Shown here piece after piece: positions 41,805-50,993 of a stretch of DNA of 64,000 nt (position 1 is the first letter of the stretch; every line of letters starts with the position of its first letter). Both the position numbers and the translations under genes were made by a program. Source of the stretch: Lichina pygmaea (Eukaryota > Ascomycota > Lichinomycetes > Lichinales > Lichinaceae); assembly GCA_963422465.1 (NCBI GenBank), contig OY730174.1:2046001-2110000 (forward strand), in the 5' to 3' direction. The notes beneath the pieces were generated by a model. That model was not told the DNA's origin. It searched no databases and worked only from the letters and a program-made list of their open reading frames with translations.

Positions 41805-42399
41805 ACTGTACAGAGGTCCAGAGGGTGCCTGGGTTCCTGGTTCTATCTTGATCTTGTGGTCAACTCCTGGGTGTAGAGGAGGAAGCTTGTCAGCGTTATC
41901 CTTGCTGAAGATGTCCAGGAACTTGTGGTACTAAGCAGGGAGAAGTGTGGCAGGATCTACACACTTCTTTGGCTTCAACACCTGCTCAATATCTCTCAGA
42001 GAAACACTAAACACCTGGTGATCTGGCTTGGCAGTAAGGAGAGAAAATATGGCAGTATTGATAGGGATTGGCGTGGCAGAAAGAGGCTTGGGATCCTGAG
42101 GCTTTCCAGCAGACATCTTGGCTTCAAGATCTGAAGAGATTGGATAGCTATTATTTGACTTGAGGCATGCAGATCAGCAGTGATCTGACTTGAACATGAT
42201 TGAGGTGTTTGTCTAATCAATGTGTGGCCTGTGCTTCTGGAGCTATAGCATCCCCAGAATCACATCATAGTGAAGACCAGGAGACACAAAAAGAGAGACT
42301 TTCTCCTGGTGCACACCATGTGCTGTGGTCATGATTGTCTTGGCAAGATGTGTGGTTTGTGATATCTTGCCATCAAACAATCATAATGTACGTGAGTAG

Positions 42400-43600
42400 G
42401 GGAGAGGTTCTTGGTGAAGAGATTACACAAAGGAAGCATCAATGCAGCCAAATACTGAACAGCCAGAGTCAATAAAGACATTGCACTTGAATTTCCCATC
42501 TAGGATACAAGGAAGAAACAAGCACTTACTGTCCAATTACTGGTCTGGAGACAGATAGCCAACATGGAGATTCTTTTCATACTCTTGAGTGTGACAATAA
42601 TCAAGGACTACTTGTTTTCTGACTCTGGAGTAGTCTCAACAGTGGCAGACTTGGTGGTGGTTGTGGTGGTGGCAACAACAGGTATACTTTTCACTGGACA
42701 GAAAGTTGAGACATGACCTTGGTTCCCACAGTAGAAGCAGAGGTCTTTGCTTCAGTGATGTTCTCACTCTTCTGGTGTCAGCTTAGAGCAGCTGAGATCT
42801 ATGGTAGGACTTGGTGGCTGTGGTGTGAAGACTGGCTTGATGAACCCTGGATGCAGAACTGAAGCTCCTGACTGTAGAACTGAGGCTTGGGTGGGAGGTG
42901 CTTGACGTGGGCAGCAAGAGTTGGCAGAAGTGGCACACAACTAGTTGTCCTGCAGCTGGCATTCCTCAACAAGCTTCTGATAGCTGATGTTCTTGAGGTT
43001 GATGTTGATAAGCTGCTTGGCAAGCTCTTCAGAGACAGTGCATCAAAGATAGCACTTCAAGACCTTGTTGTTGAGTCTGTGTGTGGAGCATACTGATTGA
43101 ACTCTGTGAAGAACTCAGCAAAGGAACAGTTGGCCTGACACAAGGAGATAAGCTTTCTCTGAGCTAGGAACTCTGGGTCTGGGTCAGAGAAGGTGTTCTG
43201 GAGATCTTGGACAATATTGTGCCAGTCAATGTACTGGCCAGCTGTGATCTTAGCTGAGATGTAGGACTGTGCAGTGCCAGTCGTGCGTGAAAAAACATAT
43301 GTAATCCATGATGTTTCTGTGGGGTACTGGTCAGTGTTGAGTGTTATCTTGAGTGACAGTGACATGATGAAGCTCTCAAGCTTCTCATGTGTGATTTCTG
43401 TGTTTCTGCCATCACCACTGAAGATCTCTGGGTTAGCAGTGTGTTCAGACTTGGACTTGGGAGTAGTGTTAGTAGCTTGAATTCACATGAACTCTGCAAA
43501 CATGTTGTAAAGGAACTTGTTATTTCCAGCAACTGGTATGGCTTGGTCTGGTTGTTGAGACATGACAAGAACATGAACATGGCTTGGTGAAGTGTGTTAT
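42400..43600 (-). pseudogene. C1 gag and protease region
   Basis: Gag block 43365-43057 (WHNIVQDLQNTFSDPDPEF, then AEFFTEFNQYAPHT), a second block 43023-42799, a knuckle-like CFYCGNQGHVS at about 42750-42705, and protease-like sequence near 42520-42400. Broken several times. Confidence 0.65.
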
Positions 43601-43621
43601 GGTTGGGTAGGTTTTTCATAG

Positions 43622-43888
43622 TATGACAAGGTAATAGCAGAGCAGAACTTGAGTCTAACTGATTCAGTAACCTTGACCTGACTTGGCTTGAGACTTGAGA
43701 CTTGGATTGATGTACAAGACAAAAGACAAGGAAGGAAAAGAGAAAAGAAGAAGAGAAGAAGCTGGGGGAGCAGGAGAAGTTCTTATAGGCAGGAGATACA
43801 GCAGAGCAAACAGGCAACAGTGCAGATAGAACTTCCCAGCAAGATGTGTGACTTGTGCCAGATATGCAACTGGGCCAGAACTGTGACA
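43622..43888 (-). repeat. C1 5' LTR
   Basis: 267 bp partner of 38581-38847; same ends and TATA candidate. The bases directly inside it show neither a tRNA-type TGG nor the self-complementarity seen in Chr-A and Chr-B. Confidence 0.9.
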
Positions 43889-44174
43889 GCCACCACCACC
43901 AGCCTGCAACTTGCCCTCCCTCCAGGTACAATCACTTGGTGGACCAGAAACCTGGAGAGCACAATCAACCTTATGTTTGTATCAGTGGCAATCACCCCCC
44001 AGGTCACAGCCTGCAGGGTGGCAGAGTATCTAGAGTAGTCTTCAGACCACCAGCCAATTCTCACACACCTCAACCTTTCAACTGTCACTGACCCCCCACA
44101 ACAATACTGGGTATAGACCCACACAGACCCAGAGAAACTCTGTGTCACTTTTCACAATACTATCTTGATGACAG
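43889..44174 (+). pseudogene. O1 LINE: endonuclease, part 2
   Basis: Resumes after C1 with the duplicated GCCAC and reads TSLQLALPPGTITWWTR, STINLMFVSVAI, then a stop (TAG at about 44036) and SSDHQPILTHL, the SDH active-site motif of the endonuclease carboxyl end. Ends at ATCTTGATGACAG, the target duplication of SINE S2. Confidence 0.75.
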
Positions 44175-44609
44175 GGGGTGGCATAGTGTAGTGGGAAGCT
44201 GGTGAGAGTTTCCCACTACGTAGCACCCATGACCCGGAACTAGTGGTGTCAGGCCTGGAGAACCTGACTAAACTAGTTGTCAGTTCAAATCTGACCCACC
44301 CCACATTCTGCCACAAAAACCCCTGAGATTTATAGAACTTGTCTAAGATGTACTCCTCACAAGATGTATAAAAACTCTCAAGAAATAGCTCACCCAATAT
44401 CTGTCAAGATCCACAAAACCCTTATTACTGTGGTTTTCCTATTTCCCTACAGGGTTTGGGGTTTTCCCACAGTACGTACACTACAAACCACAGGGTGTAC
44501 AGTAAATATGTGAGGTCTCCAAGTCAAGTCTACCAGAGACAAAAATCCTTCAAGAAGTTCTGCATAGCTTAACAGCCGAATCAGTGTAAGAATCAAATCA
44601 AATCAAAAA
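44175..44609 (+). mobile_element. SINE S2 (tRNA-derived) in O1
   Basis: 435 bp, bounded by the perfect 13-bp duplication ATCTTGATGACAG (44162-44174 and 44610-44622). Over 90% identical to S1 by eye. Box A (TGGCATAGTGTAG) and box B (AGTTCAAATCTGA) are retained, and the tail is AATCAAATCAAATCAAAAA. Confidence 0.92.
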
Positions 44610-44850
44610 ATCTTGATGACAGACTGGCCCCAGCTCCACTCCAGCTTGGACCTGGACACTGCAGCAGAGCTACTGACTAAAGTAGTGCAACAGGTAGTGG
44701 AAGATGCCACCCTGTGGGCTGAACTGTCACAGTGGGCATGCCCCAGGTGGAACCAAGAATACTGCAAGACTCTGAGATCTGCCAAGGCAGTACAGAGACA
44801 CTGGCACTCTACACACACAAAGTGGGACTGGGTGGACTACTGACAGAAAG
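44610..44850 (+). pseudogene. O1 LINE: linker between endonuclease and RT, part 3
   Basis: Reads WPQLHSSLDLDTAAELL, CPRWNQEYCKTLRSAK and WHSTHTKWDW, the region between endonuclease and RT in Tad1-type LINEs (compare PWWNQEIQ in T1). Ends at the duplicated ACTGACAGAAAG where U1 is inserted. Confidence 0.7.
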
Positions 44851-45100
44851 ATCTGGTTTATGTCTTTGAAAAGACTAGACCAGTTAAACTTAGCACACAA
44901 ACTCTTCCCAGAAAGTTTTCTATCTCTGTGATTTCTATTCTTTTCAGACACTACATATTCTTTCAGATATTTCCCTAGTCTTACCCAAGTCTCAGTTTTT
45001 ATTTCTTTAAAGGTTTTCTGAGAAAACAAGTATATATCTAGAAGTTCTGCATGGCTCACCAGCCAAATCAGAGTAAGAATAAAATAAAAATAAAAATAAA
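44851..45100 (+). mobile_element. U1: 250-bp 5'-truncated LINE tail
   Basis: Insertion with 12-bp duplication ACTGACAGAAAG (44839-44850 and 45101-45112). It holds the last codons of a LINE ORF2 (FMSLKRLDQLNLAHKL, compare FMSLKRLNQFNLAFKL in T1), a 3' UTR and a tail of (AAAAT)n. Its last 50 bases match the 3' end of SINEs S1/S2 better than LINE-T does, marking a related LINE subfamily as the likely SINE partner. Confidence 0.88.
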
Positions 45101-45440
45101 ACTGACAGAAAGAACAAACCAAGACACACTACATTAGAAGAGCTACCACCACTGAGTTCTGGAAGGCAGTCCACAACACTGTCAGTAAACCAGTGAGTCT
45201 CTGGCAGCTAGCCAAGTGGAGCCAGCAGGCATCAAAACTTCCAGAGCCCTCCCAGTTTCCCCCTCTCCAAGACCCACTAACAGGAGAGCCCCAGACTGAA
45301 GCCAGAGAGAAGACCACCACACTAGAGACTTTTTTTCCAGATTCCCTGCCCACAGACTTGGCAGACATACAGGACTACTGCTACCCAGAGCTGCTGGAGA
45401 GAAACCCCAACATCACACTAGCTAAGCTCTGGGAGGTAAT
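45101..45440 (+). pseudogene. O1 LINE: linker, part 4
   Basis: Reads LWQLAKWSQQASKLPEP, FPPLQDPLTGEP and LERNPNITLAKLWEVI, matching the WKLAKWGKSKANKTPDLP region before RT in LINE-T. Cut at 45440 by C2. The RT part of O1 is not in the window. Confidence 0.7.
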
Positions 45441-45717
45441 TGTGACAAGGCAATAGCAGAGCAGGACTCAAGCCTAACTGATCCAGTAATCTTGACCTGA
45501 CTTGGCTTGAGACTTGAGACTTGGATTGATGCACAAGACAAAAGACAAGGAAGAAAGAAAAAGAGAAAAGAAGAAGAGAAGAAGCTGGGGAAGCAGGAGA
45601 AGTTCTTATAGGCAGAGGATCAGGCAACAGCAGAGGAAGCAGGTAACAGTGCAGATGGGACTTCCCGGCAAGGTGCGTGACTTGTGCCAGATATGCAACT
45701 GGGCCAGAACTGTGACA
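45441..45717 (-). repeat. C2 3' LTR
   Basis: 277 bp; same family as C1 LTRs with about ten extra bases and both ends intact (TGTCACA/TGTGACA as inverted ends). Confidence 0.88.
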
Positions 45718-46704
45718 TTACCCCCCTCCTTCACATGGTGAACTCCTGTGAGCCTCAGGCCACTTGTGGGTGTAGTTCTGTGGCTGTGGTTTCCTTGGGT
45801 ATTTCTTATAGAAGTTGTAGATAGTGTCTTTGGTGTTGTCAAGATGCTCAATAGACTTTTCAGTGGTATCTTCAATTGGCTATCCAGACTATTTGACCAG
45901 CTACTTGAACTTCTGTCAAGATATTGCTGGCTTGGAGTCAAGGATTTCTTCAACCTGGAACTCTTCATCTGTGTCTTGACTAATGACAGGGCCAGGGTGT
46001 TCATTTGATTGGCCAGGGATAGGATTAGCAGGTGTCAGATGTAGAAGACAAACATGAAAGACAGGGTAGATCTTGAGAGTGTGTGGAAGCTCCAGATAGC
46101 AGGTATAGCTTCCAACTGTCTTCAACACCTTGAATAGTCTAATCCACTTGTCATCAAGCTTTTTGCATGGGTGGCGTATCCTGATGTTCTTGGTATTCAG
46201 CCAAACAAGGTCTCCAGTTTGATAGGACAGTGACAGGACTTGATGCAAATTGGTGGTGTGAGCTTGAGCTTTCTGGGATAGTCGGAGTTCAGCTTGCAAC
46301 TGTTCCAGAATCTACGTCATTTCTCCAGAGATTTCCATAGCATCTTGGTTGCAGGCTTTACTCATGGGTGTGATGCTAAGCTGTGGATAGAACTCTTTGT
46401 TAGCAAAGAACAGTGACATGCCAGAGGAATCAGACTGGGAGTTGTTCTGCGTGAACTCTGCCAGAGGAAGCTATTAGACCTAGTCATCTTGGAGATAGTT
46501 GACATAGGATCTCAGGTAGTGTTCAAGCTCTGGATTCTCTTATTCTGTCTGACTATCTATCTCTGGGTGGTGTCCTGAGGATAGTCATAGCATGATGTCA
46601 AGATAGGCACAGAGTACTTTCCAGAATAAGCTGACAAACTGACCTCCTCTGTCTGAGACAATACTCCTGGGTAAGCCATGGGCACAGACAACAAACTGGA
46701 TGAA
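45441..46704 (-). mobile_element. C2: Chr-C chromovirus, 3' end
   Basis: Minus-strand fossil with its 3' LTR at 45441-45717 (TGTCACAGTTC...CCTTGTCACA), purine tract, degenerate chromodomain and integrase C-terminal part (46299-45916, GDLVWLNTKNIRIRHP, WIRLFKVLKTVGSY, EEFQVEEILDSKP), then the integrase core. It ends where the T-rich tail of LINE T4 begins (46705). Broken. Confidence 0.85.
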
Positions 46705-46890
46705 TTTTTATTTTTATTTTTATTTTTTTTTATTTGATTCTTACACTGGTAGTAGCTTTACAGCCATGCAGATCTTCTAGCTAATAGTGAACTCCTTCAG
46801 AAAACCTTTGAAGGGATAAAAACTGAAGGCAGGGTGTGACTAGGGAATGTAACAAAAGGAATCTTGAAGTTTCTGGTAAGAGAAGAGAAT

Positions 46891-49605
46891 CTAGGTATTG
46901 GATTGGGAATAGTGGAGTTTGAAAGCTAGATTAAACTGGTTTAGTCTTTTCAAAGACATAAACCAGTACAAGAACTTCTGTAGTAGCTCTGGGTTTGAAA
47001 TAATAGTGGTGAAGTCTTGGGGATTAAAAGAGACTTGTTGTCTTTGTCTTGAATAAAGAGAGCATGAAGAGGTGATATGTTTTGCAGTTTCTTCTGCTTG
47101 GCCACACACACATAGTGGGGTAGGGAAGTCAGGAACTCCAGCTCTGAAAAGAAAACTTGCCAGACCAATTCTTCCAGTCCTGATTTGCAGTAGCAGACTT
47201 GCCTCAGCTTTCTGTAACTCTTTGTAGAGCTTCAGATTGTTTTTGTGTGGCTTTTGACAGAAAGTCTGCCAGCCTGGATAGCTTCTTCTTTTCTTCTCTT
47301 CCCATTGGTCTTCCCACTCTTTAGTAAAGAGCTTTTGTAGTTCTTTCTTTGAACTAGCCTGGTTAGTAGTTATTTGACTTAACCAAGTGAATTTCCACTT
47401 AGGAGAGATAGTTGAGGATTTCTTTAAAGGTTTCTTCAAGAGAGAGGCATAGCTGGAAATAGTGGAAAAGATACTGTCAAGAAAGTATTTGAGACAGGAG
47501 TTTTGAATAGAAGAAAGAAAACAGGCAGTGCGAAATTTAAAGTATAGGTCTAGAGGTAGAAGAAAAAGCTCACTCTCTAAGAGAAAAGAAGGAGTGGCTT
47601 TGAAGGCACCCCCAATAAGTCTTAGGCATCTGTTTTGAAATGAAACAAGAGAAGAGATATTGGAGGATTTTCTTAGAGGGTTAAACCAGATCCCCACTGC
47701 ATAGCTCAGTAGAGATCTCAGTATAGCAGTGTACACCAGACGTGATGTGTGAACTGGAAAGCCCCAAGTAGAATAGGAAGTTCTAGAAAAAGAAGAGAGT
47801 GCTTTCTGTGCTTTTTGAAGAATAATCCTCTGGTGTTTGTGCCAGTGGAGCTTTGCATCTAGGTACACTCCAAGTACTCACACTTCTTCTTTTGGTTTGA
47901 GAATCACATTCCCCAGTCTGAGCTTGAGCTGAAGATTGTCTGATCTTCTTCTGGAAAAATGAAGTATTTCATATTTCTCAGGTGAGAAGACCATTCCATG
48001 TCTTGCAGCCCAGGATAGACATTTGTGGTGTGTGTTCTTTAACTTCAGAAGGTTACTTTTCAAGGAGTGACCAAAAGCAAGCAGATTTGTATCATCTGCA
48101 AACCCCAGGGCAGATACACCAGAAGAGAGAGTATGCACAGTCTCATGCAATTCAGAAATGTAGAATAGAAAAAGAATAGGGGATAATGGAGAACCTTGAG
48201 GAACTCCACAATGAATAGGAATAGAATAACACTCAGAATCATCAAAGACAAGAGTGGTAGAGTGCTTATCACAGAAGGAGTAGATCCAGGAAGCTAGCCA
48301 GGCAGGTATTCCTTTTCTTTTCAGAATTTGCTGTAGTATCTTGGGGAGAACTCTGTCATAGGCTTCTGAGATATCCAGTGAGAAGGCTTTAGTTTTTTCC
48401 TCAAAGGTTTTGGCTATTCCTTCTTGTGTTTCCAGGTCAGGAACCAGAGGAAGATCAGGAGTCTTGTTGGCTTTGGACTTTCCCCACTTTGCAAGCTTCC
48501 AGAACTTTGAAGAGCTGGCCAGCTGATGGATTTGGTGTCTGAAAGTGTTCTGTTTTCCATCTCTGACTGCCTTTTTCTTGAGCTTAGTTGCTTGCTCAAG
48601 TTCCTCTTGACTTGCTTGCCTTTTTTGCACTTTTCTTCTTACTCTTCTTTCCTCTTTAACCTTGTTTTGGATCTCTTGATTCCACCAGGGAACTGAGTGG
48701 CCAGATTGCTTCTGGAGCTGTGTGGATTTGCTTGCTATTTCTTGGAGAAAGTTGTCAAGATACTCCAAGTACTCATCCACTTCATATTTGTCTTGGAAGT
48801 GGAAGGGCAGGTGTAGCTTCTCACACTCTACTCTTGCAAGGTTTGAGTCCAGTGTTCTCCAGTTTCTTTCTGGTTTCCAGATTTTCCTTGGAGGATCCAG
48901 GTCCAGGCAGGTTAGTACAGGTCTGTGGTCAGACCCATGAAAGAACTGAAGAGCCACTTTAGAGAAAATCAGAGAGTTAGAAAGAGAAGAAGAAATAAAA
49001 GACAGATCAATAGAAGAACATGGTTTTTCAGAAAGAGATCTTGCTCTGGTAGGGGTGAAAGGTGCAATAGCTAAATCCAGATTTAAATCTTTCATTAGGT
49101 CTTGAAACTTGTTTGCAGTCTCAGAGTACAGTCTTCTTTTCTTTGACCAGTCTGGGTGGTGAAGATTTGAGTCTGTGAGAAGAATATGTTGTCCTTGTTC
49201 TTGTAAAGCATTTTGGAGTAAACAGAGAAGAGCTTCTGATGCCTCTGTGTAGTTTTCTTGACTTGATGGGGTGAAGTATAGATTATGTACCCAAAGAGAA
49301 GTAGAAGAGTTTTCCAAGTAGATTTCAAGAGAAACAAAGTCTTTATTCCAGAAGGTAGGATGAAGAGAAGAGAGTTTCAGATTTTTATTAATAAGAAAAA
49401 GTGTTCTGCCAATCTCTGAACAGTAGAGAGGAAGAAAGGAAGAGAAAACAGTTGAAGTGCTTGTTTCTAGGTGAGGGTTTTTCCAGGGCTCTTGAAGTGC
49501 AATAATGTCCACCTCTTGGAGAGCTGAGGTTGCTAGCAGTAGCTCTTGGACTGATTGGCTTTTTTGCACATTATACTGGAGAAGTGTCAGCTTTGTGTCT
49601 TTCAT
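46891..49605 (-). pseudogene. T4 LINE ORF2 with 176-codon gap and one stop
   Basis: Starts MKDTKLTLLQYNVQKSQS at 49605, overlapping the ORF1 stop as ATGA. The endonuclease is complete (ALQEPWKNP, DSNLHHPDW, GSDHRPVL). After KTKAFS the frame jumps directly to LDISEAYDRVL: 528 bp present in T1 (25780-26307) are absent, in frame, with the hexamer TCTCAC at both breakpoints (48378-48383 here). This removes the start of RT, including WRPIALLNTTGK. GVPQGSPLSP and FADDTN are intact. One nonsense codon TGA at 47878-47880 (CGA in T1); the frame then runs to 46891. Non-functional. Confidence 0.9.
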
Positions 49606-50993
49606 GCAGACATCTCAGCATCAAAGATCTTGAAGGAGTTAGCTGGTAGCTTTCCTCCAGAGTTGGCTGATCTTGAAGAAAGAATTTGCACTTCTGGGAG
49701 TGCACCTCTGAGTCTCTCTGAGCTTCTGCTTGGCTCAGCTGTTTTACATTTTTTCCCCCCTGGTAGAGACTGAGAGAGAGGGAAAGATATAACTGGGGGG
49801 GGTTGTAGAGCTGGAACAGAGGTAGCTGTTGGGATCTCATATTTTCCTGGGCGTGTGTTCCATGCTTCTCTTGCCTTCTTGGCTGCTTCCTGGCGTACTG
49901 GACAGACACTGGCCCAGGCTGGGTGAGCTCCTCTGCAGTTGCAGCATTTTGGCTTGAGAAGCTGTTCAGGAACTTGGCAGGCTCTTCTTTCATGCTGGCC
50001 TCCACAGGCACCACACACAGCTTTGTTCTTGCAGAAGTGTGCTTGGTGCCCATAGCCAAAGCACTTGAAACATTGTGCAATAACTGTGTCTGCCAGAAAA
50101 GGTTCTGCTTCATGCATCCTGTGCCCCAGCACTAGCCCACTCTCAATCAAAAGATTGGCTTGTTCAGGGGTAGCCAGATCCAGGTGGAGAGAGGTAACTG
50201 GCTTCTTTTGAGCTATAGCCTTCTTAGACCAGTAGGCTCTCAGGATGGTGATTTGCTTGCTCAGAGATGGGTTGCTGTTCTGGATTATCTGGCGGGTTTT
50301 CTCCAGGTCTTCAGGTTGGATATCTTCTGTTCTGACTCCATGGATCAGAACTGGAAATCTCTTGGGCTGGATGGTTGCTTTCTTTGTGAAGATAGCTGAT
50401 ACCCAGGCAGGGTTTTTCTCTAGGAAGACTTTAGTCTCTTGGCTTTCTGTGTTAATAAGAATATCCCCTGAAGGAAGTTTCCTTACTGCTCTGACCTGCT
50501 TGTTGTAGGGGCTGGGTAGTCTGTCTTGAAGAGCCTGGAAAAGCTGGATGTGAGTTCTATTAGCCATGTCAGGTGGCTGGATACCAGGATGTACAAGAAC
50601 TTCTGTGAGAATTCTTGCAGGTAGAGGGATTTGTGCTGGAATAGATTTTTGGACAGCCTGGGCATATGATGGCTTGGCTTCTTGTTTGTCCAGCCGCTTG
50701 TTGATATTCTCCAGCTCCTGGAAGATTCTGTTGGTGAGGCCAGTGGAGCTAGACTGGGCTTCTGTAGGGAAGGAGTTCTTTTTGATATTTTCCCAGCTTT
50801 TCAGAATGGATTCTGGGACTGGTTGAGTTTTGATCCAGGAGTCTACTAGTTTGTAGTCACTCTGGGGAGCTGGTTGGGGGGTAGGAGAGCTGGACTGGGT
50901 GCTAGCCAGACTGGGAGCTGGTTGGGAGAGTATAGCTGGTGTAGCTCTGGTGTTACTTTCTGAAAAGGTGGCTTTTTTCTTCTTGGGAGCCAT
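49602..50993 (-). CDS. T4 LINE ORF1 (Gag-like, zinc knuckles), intact
   Basis: 463 codons, MAPKKKKATFSESN at the start. Same layout as T3 ORF1: basic amino end, Pro/Ser/Gln-rich stretch, central conserved region (QDRLPSPYNKQVRAVRKLP), knuckles CFKCFGYGHQAHFC, CGACGGQHERRAC and CCNCRGAHPAWASVC, Ser-rich tail. No stops. RNA-binding partner of ORF2. Its start supports the ATG chosen for T3. Confidence 0.9.
   Translation of the reverse strand: MAPKKKKATFSESNTRATPAILSQPAPSLASTQSSSPTPQPAPQSDYKLVDSWIKTQPVPESILKSWENIKKNSFPTEAQSSSTGLTNRIFQELENINKRLDKQEAKPSYAQAVQKSIPAQIPLPARILTEVLVHPGIQPPDMANRTHIQLFQALQDRLPSPYNKQVRAVRKLPSGDILINTESQETKVFLEKNPAWVSAIFTKKATIQPKRFPVLIHGVRTEDIQPEDLEKTRQIIQNSNPSLSKQITILRAYWSKKAIAQKKPVTSLHLDLATPEQANLLIESGLVLGHRMHEAEPFLADTVIAQCFKCFGYGHQAHFCKNKAVCGACGGQHERRACQVPEQLLKPKCCNCRGAHPAWASVCPVRQEAAKKAREAWNTRPGKYEIPTATSVPALQPPPVISFPLSQSLPGGKKCKTAEPSRSSERLRGALPEVQILSSRSANSGGKLPANSFKIFDAEMSA

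Larger units (their letters stand above)
38581..43888 (-). mobile_element. C1: complete-length Chr-C chromovirus in O1
   Basis: Minus-strand Ty3/Gypsy fossil, 5308 bp, with 267-bp LTRs (43622-43888 as 5' LTR, 38581-38847 as 3' LTR), a purine tract GGAGGGGGGTAA next to the 3' LTR (38848-38859) and the 5-bp target duplication GCCAC (38576-38580 and 43889-43893). Order on the minus strand: gag (about 43600-42690), protease, RT, RNase H, integrase, chromodomain. The LTRs differ at about a dozen positions (about 5%), mostly transitions. Broken, with roughly one to two dozen interruptions. It carries no antisense ORF that I can see. Confidence 0.92.

Noticed and set aside
45001-45100. Short A-rich microsatellites as independent repeats
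   Set aside because: Each AT-rich run (27961, 45080, 46705, 58798, 59858, 63638) is the tail of a LINE or SINE with matching 3' UTR next to it.
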